64,000 nucleotides of DNA from Acholoe squamosa. Its lineage: Eukaryota > Annelida > Polychaeta > Phyllodocida > Polynoidae. Positions 23,701-37,550 of this stretch are shown piece after piece. The notes under the pieces are model-generated. The model had not been told where the DNA came from and made no database searches. It worked only from the letters and a program-made list of their open reading frames with translations. The DNA lies in assembly GCA_949317995.1 (NCBI GenBank), contig OX439038.1, positions 60,594,813 through 60,658,812 on the forward strand, given 5' to 3'. The position numbers and the translations under genes were made by a program. Numbering within the stretch: position 1 is the stretch's first letter; every line of letters begins with the position of its first letter.

Positions 23701-26700
23701 GGCAGGCTTCCTTTATGCCTGGCTGTCTATCCTATTCCTGAGACCAGCAGGAGGATCTATCATGGCTCTAACATGTGCAGAATATGTCCTAGCACCCTTC
23801 TTCAAGAATGCATGCAGCTCTTATGAAGAAGCCCTCAAGAAAATGGTCGCCATCGTAGTTATCAGTAAGTTGGCATTTAACTTGTCTTACTAGTGGGAAT
23901 GTCTAAAATTTGTAATTGGTTAGTTAGTAATTCATTACTACTTCAAGGGTGTAAAACGTTGATCATTTACTACGATAGTACACATAGTATCTGACCACAA
24001 AGATACAATAATCATTCCAATATACCAATACTAACTGCCCTGCCAAGCCTGTGTTATCCCTGTCGTTATGGCTTTTCAAGCGTATAATGCATGTTATCAT
24101 AGATATATGGGAGACTTGAGGATTCAAAAGCATTTTTGTCGACTCTGTATATATCTCACTAGGTCTGGTCACACTGAAATGCATGCATGTGATTATACAT
24201 AAGATTTATGTATTGGTGCAGAGAACCCTCTTCTTCTTTCTAGTGGCAATATTAGGCATCAATGTATATAGTGTCAAACTTGCAAACAGGATCGGCATCG
24301 TGTTCATGTTCGCCAAAATAGCTGCACTCTGTATAATAATCATAGGAGGAATTGTTTTACTTATTCAGGGTAAGTGACAACTTCTATAGTTTGTCAGTCA
24401 GTATGCTATTATTAGTTGATTATTCAATCTGATCAACACAATACCGGTAGTTTTCATTTGAAGGAATTCAGACATCATTCAGTTTTGGGATATCACCCCT
24501 TGGTTATCATCTCACAGACACTAGCATATAAATCTTTCTTTTCATGGAACAGCTATCATTCATACAGGCTTGTATTTTCCCTTTGCTCTATACTTTCAGG
24601 AAATAATAAATACCTCACAAATAGTTTTGAGGGTACCAGTACAGATGTTAGTCGTTTAGCCCTGGGTTTTTACAGTGGCATGTGGGCTTATGATGGCTGG
24701 TATGTATTCAAACTGATTTTCTGTTTAATATCGATGTTCCCATATCTATACCACAATGCCATGTATGATTAAGATAAGTACTGAGGAATTAGATAAATCG
24801 TATTACAAAAACTCTTTAATATGAAGGTCACATCACGATGTATCATTCACCTATTGGTCTTACTTTCAGGAACAATTTGAATTATAACACAGAAGAGGTA
24901 GTGAACCCAGTCAAGTTAGTATTTGCCCTGCTTTAAAAAAAGATGGTCATTTTGGTACATTTCTCATCGTTAGAAATGGTTTGCATTAAAGAATTAATTC
25001 GATTTTGTAATACATTAACGTTCATTTCACAAGCCTTTGTAAACATGTTCACAATTTAAATGTGACAAGTATGAATCAAAATATCATTGCTGTCAGAGCC
25101 TATCATGACTATGTCTATCTTCATAAAAACGCCCTCTTCCCTTGCAATTTGGCTTTCTTACAGTACACAACCTGCTGATGTACATGGCGCACATAAATTA
25201 TAACAAGCTGATATTCTTTCATCTTCTTTATTTATAGAACATTGCCTCGTGCTATTCTATTAGCAGTGCCAATATGTACAGTATGTTATGTGTTCGTCAA
25301 CCTGTCATACTTCACTGTACTCTCACCAGCCAATATACTAGAATCACCAGCTGTGGCCGTGGTATGTGACATTTTTTACTGTCTTTTTTAGAAGAAAATT
25401 ATTAATGTACAACAACACTGTAAGATGCCATATGAAATATTTGGCATCAGTCAGATACCATATTGGGGTTCATGCTAGTATGGTGAGTGATTAAAGCCCA
25501 GTGAGACTGAACGCAATATAATCTACATTGAGACTGTCATAAAAATATAGCTGAGACAGAGTTATCATAATAGTGCACGTGGTGCATTATGGAAGTTATT
25601 GATATATTATGCTATCTTCACCTTATATTCTCGCTGTCCAACCAAGAATCACCTTAGATAAATCTTGTCAAACAGATTTTGGCTTAAACTGTTGTTAGAT
25701 ATTACTTAGAATATACGTTGAATGGATCTAGTCTCGTTTTGCAGACATGGGCAGAGAGGGTGATGCCACAGGCCTCATGGCTGTTTCCTATCTTTGTGGG
25801 TATTTCTACATTTGGTTCTGCACATGCATCACTCTTCTCTGGTGGACGGTATGTTGTCTTATTATGATAATTATAGCCATAGTCAGCAGCCCATGTATGC
25901 GTGGTCAAATTCAAGAAAATTGACTAATGTACACAGGTTCCCCAGGGAAAGTTTATGGTAGATCTAGTACTGGCAAAGGAGGGATGACCTCAGTATGCTG
26001 TGCATGCTGACATCTACTGTATGTGGCTGAAGGCTTAACCGTACACAGTTCAGTCAAGCCTTTATAAAATTAATGGTGTCGTCATACAGCGCCGCTCTGA
26101 CTGATATGGATGTCTACACAGAATCAATGAGAAAGATACATACCATTGCCATGATTATGATCACTGTCTTGTTTATTGGGGATGAAGCCAAGGTGATCCA
26201 TTGATAGATATCAAAATGAACGCTCTCTTTAATGTAACTTTGATATTCTAGTGCTGTATAAACTGCGTATCATGCAAAATTAAGAAAAAATGTTATCATT
26301 CTAGAGTGGCCTACGTGGCAGCCAGGGAGGGGCACATGGTGGGGGTTTTCTCCATGGTGGATGCCCGTAACTTAACCCCATCAGCCTCCCTCATATTTAC
26401 TGTGAGTACCTGTTAAATTCTATAATTGAAAAAAAAATGAGGTAATTCAAAAACGTGTGGGTGGGTCCTTAAAAATGTCTAAGATAATACCGGGGACATA
26501 ACTGTTGAACGTTCCCTAATTGTACATTTTTCAGAAGGCCATTATCTCAATACACTTATGATTACACAACATAACACCTGGAGGATTTGCTCCATTGTAA
26601 TGGCTCCTAACAAACTATGACCTATGAAAATATGATAGTGATGGTATGAAGCTGGCTTGACTTATCAGTGTCAGTTCCACATAAATGAGTATTTTCTCTT

Positions 26701-28145
26701 TTTATACAGTGTGTGATGGCCATTATCATGGTGCTACCCTCTAACATCGGTCAGCTCATAAACTACTTCAGCTTTACTGCCTGGATATGGTATGGTGCTG
26801 TAGCCCTGGGGGTGTTAATACTCAGGTGGAGAAGGCCAGATATTGAGCGGCCGTATAAGGTAAACATTTTCTTTTTAATATTTTATCTATATATGCTTCA
26901 AAATGTTGATCTATATATCACACAAAATCAGCTATAAATCGTAGATTATAACCTCTAGAAGTCTAACCAGTTTTCTATGAGAAAAGAAATATTAGATTGC
27001 AAAACACGGTGCCATAAGTATAATGGATATTCCGCGATATTCAATGTGTGAATCACTGATGTAATGTTGATTATCATTTCATCCACCAGGTGCCGTTGGT
27101 GTTCCCCATCTTCACAGTCCTCGTATCTTTATTTCTGGTTATTGGACCATTGATACAGAATCCAAAAATAGAATTTCTATATGCCACACTTTGCATATTT
27201 GCTGGACTACTATTTTACGTCCCGCTGGTTTACTTCAAAAAGAAAATCCCTGGCACAGGTGAGTAAAGAAGATGTATTTAACTACCATAGGTAGGGACCC
27301 CAGAATCTGCCAGATGTGCTGCTTGAGTGTTGTGCATGGGAGCAGCCTTTTTCTCTGCACAGTCTGTTTACCAGAGCCTCCAGACACTGTAGTCAAACCT
27401 CTGCTTTGGGCAAGTTTTTTTTGTACTACCCTATTTTAGGTAATAACCTGGTTAGACAGTAAAAAGAATTGTTTTTCCAGCCATACCAAACAACACTAAC
27501 TCAAGAGAAAAGATCATTTCTTTTGTATATGTGAGTAGGGTATTTTCAGAGCAGGAGCAGAGTATGAAATTCTTGCTGTTGTTGGTTGCTAATTTGGATG
27601 TAGACATCTATTAGGTACTTGATAGGTGTACAAAGTCTCAACAAATAGGGGGATGCTCTCTAGTGCTCCAGGGCCACGAAATGTAGGTAGTCCTCCTGTC
27701 AATTCTGCTTCTTATACTGTAGGAACTGGGCCTGTACACAGCACTGAACCTACACTGTTTAAAAAATCCCTTAAAATACATTGATTCACTGGCAATGGCG
27801 GATGCCCTGCCCCTACCATTTCGTGATGCACTACGATCACACACAGCACTATGACTTGAAATATCAATGCTATCAGGGTAATTTTGGTACGATTGAGAGG
27901 ATGCAGACGTAGTCTATTAAGAAATGAGCTTTAGGTTTGCATCCGTGAATGGACAGCGTAGGATCATAAAAGACATCTACCAACATATTAGACAAATGCC
28001 AAAACTGTCCAGGGAAATTTAGCATTTCATTCTCATCCCTTCGTGGTAGATCTAACATTTACTCTCATCCTTTCCAGAGACGGTGACGAAATGGTTACAG
28101 CTTGCTCTACAAGTGGCTCCACCTACGTCTGAACCCGATTACTAA
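20721..28145 (+). CDS. SLC7-family amino-acid transporter light chain, b(0,+)AT/LAT-like (13 exons, 510 aa)
   Basis: Heteromeric amino-acid transporter light chain (12-TM APC fold), an exchanger at the plasma membrane that pairs with an SLC3 heavy chain. Exons: 20721-20726, 21576-21768, 22157-22258, 23616-23864, 24244-24369, 24600-24699, 24870-24914, 25238-25361, 25745-25848, 26305-26401, 26710-26859, 27090-27258, 28078-28145. The total is 1533 bp with all phases consistent. The start has a strong Kozak context (caccATGG). TM1 carries GSIIGSG (63-69), the unwound substrate-binding segment. Cys167, in the loop after TM3, matches the conserved cysteine disulfide-linked to 4F2hc or r[15 protein letters not shown] (248-259) is the TM6 substrate and gating motif. 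AREGHM and NYFSF follow as in SLC7A9. The wording resembles b(0,+)AT (SLC7A9) most, but y+LAT/LAT cannot be excluded. Exon 5 start was set by phase and a long pyrimidine tract; the upstream AG at 24220 would break phase. Confidence 0.94.
22300..23286. mobile_element. GACTAA-rich MITE in SLC7 intron 3
   Basis: Ends TGCACACAGAAAAAAAT and TTTTTTTGTGTGCA. Numerous TTAGTC/GACTAA words on both strands, as in the 8740-9407 element but with different termini. About 990 bp, no ORF. Confidence 0.7.
27827..27895. repeat. Dispersed repeat fragment, copy 1
   Basis: TGCACTACGATCACACACAG followed by TCAATGCTAT and TTTTGG(T/C)ACGA, matched by 34461-34530. Lies in the last SLC7 intron. Confidence 0.5.
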
Positions 28146-28245
28146 TTTACCATGACATGGACATAATATATCTTTGATCACTGCCCTGCTGCATTAAAGC
28201 CGATGATATAAACAGTTTATGCCATGGAAGAATCCATTTTAAGGA

Positions 28246-28251
28246 AATAAA
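28246..28251 (+). terminator. Poly(A) signal of the SLC7 gene
   Basis: AATAAA 100 bp after the SLC7 stop codon. A MITE with CACTGCAAAAA ends begins only about 40 bp later, so it was inserted at or just beyond the cleavage site. Confidence 0.75.
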
Positions 28252-28288
28252 GCAGAACAGTGGATACTACATGTAATACAGTATACCA

Positions 28289-29321
28289 CACTGCAAAAAT
28301 GGTGTTTAGATCCTAAACACAATTCTAAACATATTCTTGCAACATTTTTGTAATCACATTAATTTCCTACACATGTTTAGCCAAACAATGTTCTTAGCTC
28401 AATTGTTTAGAAATCTAGGTGTTTAGGTTTAAACTTTGTGTTTAGATGTCTAAATACTTTGACAGAGAGTTGGGTGTGCAGACATGTATACATTTAAAAA
28501 AAGATGTCTTTTGTTTGTTTTCTCATTTACTGGGGGGGGGGGATTTACATGTCAAAGTCTTACATGTCAAAGTATCCAGCCATGTTTGATTGATTGATTG
28601 ATTTGTGTTTTACAGCACTTGAGCGGCACTAAGTGGCTATCCCGTGCTTCACAGGTTGATAATTTAACAGAGGAATGTGTCAGTGCCCGCGCATATGTGC
28701 ACCACACACATCCTGAGGGGATAGGAAAGAGGAGATATAGACCCTTTTAAGTGGGCTAGGGAAGCCCGTATCCAGCCATGTGCATGTATGTACACACTGC
28801 ATCAGAATGAGAGACTTGATAAAGTACAACAGCTTGGCAGGAAGGAGATTGCTTTGTCTATTCCAGAATAACATGAAAAAGGTGTCAGTCATTGAGCTTA
28901 TTGATTATTTCATGCCAATGATGGTGGTGTAAGGTGAATCTAGTCAACTTTCTATTGCCCTTTCTATTCTCATGACATTTAGTGAATAGAAACTATAATA
29001 AACATGGGGTTTGGGTATATTTGTCACAAAAAAATGATTATAATTGGTAAAGATAGTCCATTCAAAGGTAGTGCTGCTACCTGGTGTGGATTCAACATCC
29101 AAGTATCTAAACATAATGATGTTTAAATCTAAATACCTCTTATCCAACTGTTTAAACTCTAAACATCTAAACATGTTTAGCAAAAGTGTTTATGTAGTCA
29201 GAATAAAAGTGTTCATTTCCTAAATGTGTAGTCGATGAGACACCTAACTGACCTATATGTTTAGGTGTTAAACGTGTTAAGACCTAAACATGTTTAAAAC
29301 CTAAACACCGTTTTTGCAGTG
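28289..29321. mobile_element. CACTGCAAAAA-ended MITE next to the SLC7 poly(A) site
   Basis: Ends CACTGCAAAAATGGTGTTTAG and CTAAACACCGTTTTTGCAGTG are near-perfect complements. The flanks of both ends are full of GTTTAGRTC/CTAAACA words. CACTG termini occur in animal CACTA (EnSpm) and similar elements. The middle (28580-28780) holds a TTGATTGATTGATTG stretch that may be the tail of a separate LINE fragment. Confidence 0.8.
28583..28660 (-). repeat. Possible LINE 3' tail (ATCA)n
   Basis: Read on the minus strand, GCCGCTCAAGTGCTGTAAAA leads into CACAAATC(AATC)n. A short tetranucleotide tail after a conserved 3' end resembles L2-like LINE tails. Nested in the CACTG MITE. Confidence 0.35.
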
Positions 29322-30253
29322 CAGTGGGGGCAGAGCAGCCCTAAAGGTTTTTGGGTGGGTGTGTAAATCTCGGTTATTTTCTATATACAATCTATGGATA
29401 CACCCTGAAAAAGTGTGGGGGACACATAGTGTGGGGGACACATCCCCCACGCTCCCACCGCCATTGAATATTACGGAAAAGGGCAGGTAGAATATTCTTT
29501 TTATCACTAATACACAAATAGACAAATGGCAACAATGCCACATTATAGAAAAAAAAAGAATAAATAAAATGAAAATAACAAGCGGGCCACACCTTCAACA
29601 ACCCTGTCTATAGCCCTTGTAATCCTCAGTAATCCTCAGTAGCCTTCACATAAAATTGGGGTTTTCTCCATTGCTGATAACCCATGCATGAATTTTGGAC
29701 ACCTGTCCTCTCTGAAAGATTAATCTTGGAGGAATCTATTTAGGGAAGTTTCAATGAGGGAGGACCCTCCACTACCTCTTATGTTTGGCCCTAACTGGGG
29801 TAAGCATTAATTAAGTGATCATAATCATCATTCTAGCAAACTAATGGCAAGTTTGTTCATTGGGGACGTAATCCACTCCCACCAACAGAAAGGAGTTTTG
29901 TGCCGTATAATTAACCTACGTGAAAATACTCAAGTTGACATCGTCGAATACTTGTGACTGGTAAGAACATTAAATTATGAAATTGGCTAAATCTCCCAAG
30001 ACAACATGTTTTAGTCGTATATCTTGTATACACACAGTTATACATGAATAGTGCTTTTGAAATCCCTATATCAAAGTTAAATGTCGAGCATCCTAGGCTT
30101 GAAAATAGATAAAATCTCTAACATTAAACACATGGACATGGGATACAAAACATTTTGTTTTATAGATATAAACATATTTTATTTTCAAACAGCCTCCTCC
30201 TCATTGCCTATCTTAGTAACTTTTAGCGATGCATCTAGCATAGCATCTGGAGC
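29322..30253. other. No gene seen
   Basis: Contains a C/G-rich GGGGGACACA repeat near 29415-29445 only. Confidence 0.5.
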
Positions 30254-30257
30254 TTAA

Positions 30258-30985
30258 TTCAAAACATCCTGGGATCCCAACCCCAGCGATCTTAGTGTAG
30301 GCACATATCATAAGACCTGGCTGGTCTACCCTATGTAATGCAGTGGTTGCAGGCCTGTCCAGAATAGCTAGTCCTGGGATCACCTCACTATTCCATTTCC
30401 ACCACTAAGATCACTGCGATCTTAGTGTAAGAAATGCATAGTGGTTTCACCTGAGTACAAGAGCACTTACATGGAACACTCCTGATTGAAAGAGTGAATA
30501 GCCTGCTGCATACATAAAGAGGGGAGGGAGGATGTTTGCTGAGTGTCCTTGAGGGCTCTTAGGGCTACTCATGCATTAAGTGCACTGTAAGGTAATTCTT
30601 CCCTTCTCTCTCTTTGTCCTGGGGGGAGGGCACAATGCTTCTAATAGGCAAGCATGAATCATACATTCATGGGAACAACTCTTGAATACTGTACAGGGGT
30701 CAACTGCACCCTGTGCTCTTTAATAGCCCATATGGGGACATGGAAAGATGGTATAAGCACTCTTGTGAAGAAGAGTGACTCCACAGCTATTCCTTTATTT
30801 TGGTACTCTTACCCCTGTGCCTAGTCAGTTCTTCTTGGAATAGTGTAGGAGGGCTGAGGCTAAGATCGATGCGATCTTAGTGCTGGCTAGGATATGTTAA
30901 CCCAGTCAACTCTTAAGATCGCTTAATAGGATAAGGCTGATTTATTCCTAAGATCGCTGGGGTCGTGATCCCAGGATGTTTTGAA
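30258..30985. mobile_element. TTAA-flanked element with 40-bp TIRs
   Basis: TTAA at 30254-30257 and 30986-30989 flank TTCAAAACATCCTGGGATC and its complement. The match continues through CCCCAGCGATCTTAG. The GCGATCTTAGTG word recurs inside (near 30286, 30413, 30870). TTAA duplication suggests piggyBac type. No transposase. Confidence 0.8.
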
Positions 30986-30989
30986 TTAA

Positions 30990-32912
30990 GTTCCTGATTA
31001 ACGTCCGAAGATTTGTCTATAGATACCATCATGGGTTCACCTATTTTCAATGACTTTAGCCATTGTTAATATAGTTGTTCATGATTTCCAGATGGGCATT
31101 ATGACAAATGATATTCAATGAATAATTTCTTTGAAGCAGTAGGGCTACTTGGGTATAGTCTGAATACCTCACAAACTTCAAATGACCCCATATCCCTGTT
31201 GCATCTGGCTATTATGTGCATAGAGGGATTATAAAAAGAGGATCTTAGTGTGAGTCTTAATTGAAAATGGCGAGAGCCTAAAAATGAAAGTACTAACCCA
31301 GTTATAATTCATACATTGACAAATCCCCATGCTCCGCAAACATGGAAGCATACATGTATGTATATCATGTGAGTGATTCATATTATGGTGTGCTTGAAGG
31401 TAATTCCATTAACTTGTTTCATATTGTTTGATGAAGTGCAAAGTTTAGTGCTATCGATCATTTTTATTTACAAAACGAGTTTTGCCTCTGGTTGGATTTG
31501 GACTGTAGTGGACAGCTAAAAAATCAAAGGATGTTTCCATGCGATTTTGAGCTAGTATCCATTATCCTTAAATCTCGCACTTCAGGTCTGTTCATGACGT
31601 ATTGTTCTCCTGTGGGGCATCTTCACCCTAATTAGGTGGGACAGTTGACCAATATCGTCTACCATCCCTTCTTGATGATAGCTAAAATGTTGTTGCTATG
31701 TTTGGTCATCTCCATGGGTACTTAGGCTATGATGTAACCTAATGCTAAAATCAAGTTCATTATAGGCTTCAGCATAACTCATTTTTTTTTTAAATCCATT
31801 CTTCTGCAGACTGTACCTTTGTCATATCTGGTGCACAGAACCTTTATCCACTCAACATTTAGTTCAATATGTCATAAATCCAGTACCAGCCAGCATATTA
31901 TAATAGTATTTACCGGCTGTATTTTATTTGGATGGAGTCCAAAAGAGTTGCAAAAGGCACTAACCAGGTGTCATAGGTCTTACTTTAGCTGGCCTTATAT
32001 AAATACCAATGAGAAAGGAACACTTACTTCTCTCATACATTATCAAAGTAGTATGGGGTGCTAGGGTGTCTGTACATTTTATAGATATACATGTATACAT
32101 GTATGATCTATACAGGTTAATAGTGAATTACCAGTGAACGCAAGGAAGATCAATATTCAGGCAATAAGACTGCTTCAACATTTTAAAATTTGAGAGGCAT
32201 TTTACGACTTTTTTTCAGTACTTTAAAAATTATAATATAATTTGTAGAGTTTTTTTTTTTTACATTTGGTGCAGCATGGAGGCCAGACCGATACTCCCTT
32301 TGCACCGGGTGCTATACCGTAAATCCTGGACATTGTCACTGCAGGTAATATGGAACCTCACATGAATTGTGATGTATGAAGCTGTTAAACAATAACTGAA
32401 AATTAAGGAGTGTTCCCAGAACAAATACGTTTCAGATCTCCAGTCACTGTCAAACATAGAAAGTGCGTCATGTTATATAACAAACATCGGAGTAAAGCAA
32501 TAAAATTGGAGAGCCGTGGTATCCGTGGCTTTATTATATTATATACATAGTGACATAAGCAGATCTCGGCTCCCATCTCGGAATGCCACCCCCTACTTGG
32601 TAGTCTTAAGCTGCTAAGTATATTTGGGTACCTGCATACTGGATCACACCTATGTGACACAGTGGCGTGGAGTAGATTCAGCTTTAACACCGTTTAATAA
32701 AAGGGTTTACAGCACTGGTCATGTACTTAGCTAGCTCAATGCCTGTAGTCTGGTTCCAATACCTGTCCACAGACTTTATGTTTACAGCACGACCATAGCA
32801 CAGGTGTACTGGAGTATTACACAGGAGGACCTGTACACAGACACCAATAGAACTCATTTAGGTAGGTTGTATAGAACAGTGAGTTGTAAAGGACTCACAT
32901 TTATATGCTCAT
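30990..32912. other. No gene seen
   Basis: Non-coding by inspection. The short frames at 31819-32064 and 32403-32690 have no domain signal or splice context. Confidence 0.5.
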
Positions 32913-33079
32913 AAGGTCGAATCCCACATGGATTGTTTAACTTATACCGAATCCCACAGTGAGTTAAGGTCTAAAAGGCAGCTATCCTTGCGATTTAGGG
33001 GCTCAGGAATGCCCCCAGAACGCAAAGGACAAAATCGCAGAGATATTTGAGCCTTAAATCGCCATGTGGGATTCGACCT
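32913..33079. mobile_element. Short MITE, AGGTCGAATCCCACATGG ends
   Basis: AGGTCGAATCCCACATGG at the left and CCATGTGGGATTCGACCT at the right are perfect complements (18 bp). ATA is present on both flanks. A 167-bp unit without coding capacity. Confidence 0.8.
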
Positions 33080-36000
33080 ATACAGTGTTAATTGATAACT
33101 ATGGTATGATCTGTGAAAGGGGACATCGAGCGTGCTTTAAATAAGGCCCCCTTTTTGCAGTACATGTAACCACGGAGTTGTCATCACATATACAACTTCG
33201 GGAACATTATTATAACAATCACATAGCTTCAAGTGAGGACTTATAACGAGTGTATAGTATTACGGGATGCCTGCATGAATTATTATTAGCTCTAGTATAA
33301 TGTGCGTGCAATTATAGATAGAGAGCATTACAATCGATGGCTCTGAATTAAAATACGCAGGTTACCTCACCTTTAACCCTTTGGGCTATTGGGAACAAAA
33401 ATAAACAAACTTATCAGTATATGACATTACATTGACACTATTACTTCAACACTTTTATCTCCCATTTACGTTATCACAGTAGCAATGACAGTTGGATTTG
33501 TTCACAAAATTTTAGACCGGTTGCATATTAGGTGAAGACTACCTGTGTATACATATCTATTCAATATCAATGGTATGTCCTAGGGCTTGTTAAATATTTA
33601 CCCATAGGTCTTAGACTATCAACTCAACTCAGCTCTTTAGGGTGGTATTATACGACGATTATGTAAGTATGGAATTATGGTAAAACAGAAAGCTCGTAGT
33701 GCTTCAGCTCCTACTGCGTTTAGCACTCAACTTAATTACCAGCCTACATTAGCGTAGACTACACGGTACAAATCGATGTATTCATGACTAAATTTTTCAA
33801 GGATGTTCCCTTTTATCATAATTATGCATATACATATTAGAGTCCACAAAAAGGAAAGAAAGGGGACTAGTGCATGACTCATTGTCCGATTAAAAAGATT
33901 ATAGGTCCCTGCTTGCATTTTGCAGGGTCGAAGTGTATACAATTGTATATCAAGCAAGGCGAATTTTAGTGTCTCAATCTAGGTAAATATACAATGCACG
34001 TATATGTATACATATTGTACTTTCACACATCGGAATACTGAAGAATACTGAACAGGCAATGCACTGTTGGGTACACCATAAGTTTGTTTTTTTTAATTCA
34101 CAGTTGGGCATAGATTCACAGATGGTTGGAATAACTAAGTATATCAGTTTATAGAGGACTGTTATAAACGACATTACATCCTTGTTATAGCACATGACTT
34201 TGTTAGAGAGGGGATTTAGATTGTATAGGCTATAATAAGTACAATGTGTCAATAAGGCCCAAATCGTTAATCGGACTGAAACATACCCCTGCACTATATA
34301 CTAGAAACCATAAACTATATGGCAAAATTAAAGGTATAGATTAGCAGCAATATCATAACAATGAAAGGCTTAGTATGGACTAAGTATACAGGGGGATTTG
34401 AGTATGAACCCAAGGTCAGCTGTCGTCGTCTTGTGAAATGAACTGTAGAATGTTATTTTTTAATGCACTACGATCGCACACAGCCCTGCAACTTAAAATC
34501 TCAATGCTATTCTTGTGAGAATTTTGGCACGACTTGGAGGGTGGCTTATATCATTATCCCTGATGGCAACAATGTCAAAGATCCCATGATTATTATGAAG
34601 AAACACACTACATATGGGCAAATCATAGTGACCTATAGTGTCTGAAGTGCTAGGACTACTCCACTAAATCCTATACGAGAATGGTATAGGGACCAATCTT
34701 GTGGACGAATCGCTGATGATAGCAGGCACCTACAGTAAGATTACCTTATCGTCAGTGATCTTCCAGATTGTCAGTTTTATTGAAATCAGCCCCTATCGTT
34801 TGTATAGTTGTCATGTGACCAATACACGATTTTTTGGAACATTCTCATTAAAGGGCAAATTCCACTACATGAAAAACGGGTCTGAAATGTCTGTGATTCT
34901 GGACATAGGCAGTCATGGATTCTCGTCAATTTCCTAAATCACAAGAGTTCTCACCCCACTACTCCCTACTCTAAGTCCCACTGCTAGCCAATATTGGGCA
35001 GTACATCTCTGTGATTTTGGATTCTATTGCTGCTTTTGACTGCTGGATCTCTGTGATTTTGGTTTAATTGCTGTTATTGTGCAGTAAAGCAATGTGAAAT
35101 ACATCTCTTTGCTGGTAAATCATGACCTCAGACAAACTCACAGAGATTTCTGATCTTTTCTGAAGAAAATATCAAAAATATTTGATATGTTCTACTCTAT
35201 AAAAATCAAGACTTTGGCAAGGCTCCTCAGCCATTATAGGCCCTCCTTAGATGATATTACCCTCCAATATCAGCTAAGGAACACTGCATGCATAAATCAC
35301 AAGGGTTCTATGGTCATTTTTGCTTTGTGGGATTTGGTCTTAACTGCTATCCCTATACTGCCTAAGGTATAGGGTGTTGACATTCCTATATTGTAAACAT
35401 GAGGTTCAAAATTGTAAACATGAGATTTCAGGTGTCATTTCATGGGTGGTATATCTCCTTGTGTGTCATATCTACAAACTACTCTGTACCTGCATAGACT
35501 CTGTGATTGGGTGGGAGTTCAAAATATCAACACAGCAAAATATAAATAACAACACAGCAGTCACACAGATCGCAGGGTCTTGTACTGTAAAAAATCAAAC
35601 CTGTCTGATATTGAGTTGCAGGGACTACCCAATGTGAAAGTCTGCAATGTTTACATAACATCAGCTTGATTTAGTAAACAAAAACATCCTTTTGACAACA
35701 CACACATACTTGATATTGCACACAATCACATCCCCAGATAAACAAATAGGTCCCTCAACATACACATTCTACCTTGTAATGGTACAAATACTACTCTTTA
35801 ATCCATGTTTGTCTCCCATTTTCTGAGAATTGGGGGTGCCTTAAACTTAGCGTTTGAGAAATGACTTCCAGGTAAGGGATAGACGAGGTAAGTATATGAC
35901 CGGACAAAGGTCGGGGGCGGGGGGTCATAACCGTTAAGAAACTATCCAGATTTCCCAAAGCTCAGCTCTTTCACTAGTAAGTTCAAAATTAATGATCAGT

Positions 36001-36458
36001 TTCTACACTCAAGCATTACCACGCCGTTACTTTTTTCTCTGTTTAACTACAGTTTTGCCAGTATAGGCCTATTTAAATGGACATTTGTATGTTTCACAAC
36101 GTGGGAAGTCCAAGTTTAAGTAAAGACACTCATAACTGAGAAAAAATAATTAATTTCTAGTGAATGAGAAAGGGTGGACAACAGCATAGCAATTATGGAT
36201 CATTGTAAATAGCACGGTGCCAGTGGGCGGCATAGATTGAGACGTCTCTTTCCCCTCCAAATACAGTGTTGTTCTATCTAGCTTTTCTTTTGTTGGTGGG
36301 CAGTGACAGTTGCTAGCAACCATCTAAACAAAGACACAGGAATGACATCATTGTCATGTGTACAGAGCAAACTGAGAATTAGTGTGGATCGTAGGCACAC
36401 TGGGACAATTTCAACAGGTGTGGTGCAGTTTTCTCAATTTGCCGAGTTTGCCAATGTC
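33080..36458. other. Long stretch without supported gene
   Basis: 3.4 kb of AT-rich sequence. The segment 34461-34530 is similar to 27827-27895 (shared TGCACTACGATCRCACACAG and a degenerate continuation), so at least one dispersed repeat is present. Confidence 0.5.
34461..34530. repeat. Dispersed repeat fragment, copy 2
   Basis: Partner of 27827-27895 in the same orientation. Confidence 0.5.
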
Positions 36459-36688
36459 TTAAGCTGTGTATCCACAGTGTGACAAAATTGGTGGGCGACA
36501 GAATTCCCGACGACAAAGGCACTGCTGTCGTCCATTTCCAATGATAATATCTAAAATGTTTGATATTTGTCGTCGGGAATGGATGACAATTTAGTCGTTT
36601 TGTGGTCAGGAATGGACGACAAAAGTGTTTTTGTCATTGGGAATTCTGTCGCCTACCAATTTTGTCGCCCTGTGGACAAAAGGCTTTA
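36459..36688. mobile_element. CTGTGGACAAAAGGCTTTA-type MITE
   Basis: TIRs TAAGCTGTGTATCCACAG and CTGTGGACAAAAGGCTTTA, continuing in ACAAAATTGGT / ACCAATTTTGT. The interior is made of repeated GTCGTCCATT / AATGGACGAC motifs in both orientations. Confidence 0.8.
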
Positions 36689-37173
36689 GAGGAAATACCT
36701 TATACAGGGAGTGTTCATTGAGGATCTATATAGATTCTCATAGATTTCACACACAGGCACACGTACACTCGTGGATTATACGGTTAACAAGCCCCATACT
36801 TCAATAAGGTGCACCAAACCAAGTCCATTACTATGAACATTTTTGTTGTCTCCAAGGCCACTGCTCTCTCAAGACAAGCCTTTCCTTCGGCATTTTCTCT
36901 TTACATTATAATCATTAGGCATATACATGCACTTGGAAAAAAGAACTACTGGACCAGTGGATCAAGTGACATAAAGGTGTTCTTGAAATCAACCTACCCC
37001 AAAGATATCGCGGTATCTATCTGGGTAGACAATGACTACTGGGTATATATGTTTATGAAAGAAACAAAAAAACCCCAAAAAAACCACAAATACTTAAGTT
37101 TGTAATGAAGTTAAATATGCCCAAAGGTTATAAGCACCACACAAGAAAATACAACTTAGCATTTTCTCTGCAT

Positions 37174-37405
37174 GAAGCTGTGTGTCCACATGGCGATAGA
37201 ACTTGGTGCCGACAAAATTGCCGATGACAAAAACACTTTTGTCGTCCATTCCCTGTGATAAAACCAATTTTGTCGTCCATTTCCGACCATAATATCTAAC
37301 ATGTTTGAATTTTGTCATCGGGAATGGACGACAAGAGCCGTTTTGTGGTCGGGAATGGATGACAAAAGCGTCAAAGTTCTATTGCCATGTGGAAACACGG
37401 CTTCA
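37174..37405. mobile_element. CTGTGGACAAAAGGCTTTA-type MITE, diverged copy
   Basis: Ends GAAGCTGTGTGTCCACATGG and CCATGTGGAAACACGGCTTC with the same internal GTCGTCCATT / AATGGACGAC motifs. It is only 150 bp upstream of the plus-strand NCS exon. Confidence 0.75.
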
Positions 37406-37550
37406 GGATCTTTTTCTGGTGAGGTATCACTAAAAATAATATATAATCAAAACAAGGCATGTAAAAAGACCAGAAAAAAGTGGTATATGCTGTGAAAGGG
37501 CATTATTTGAGAATAATGTAATGATTTTATCATTTTCTTCACTCTTACAG

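Noticed and set aside
24183..24243. Upstream part of the open frame before SLC7 exon 5
   Set aside because: Including it from the AG at 24220 breaks phase with exon 4; the AG at 24242 keeps phase and fits the family length.
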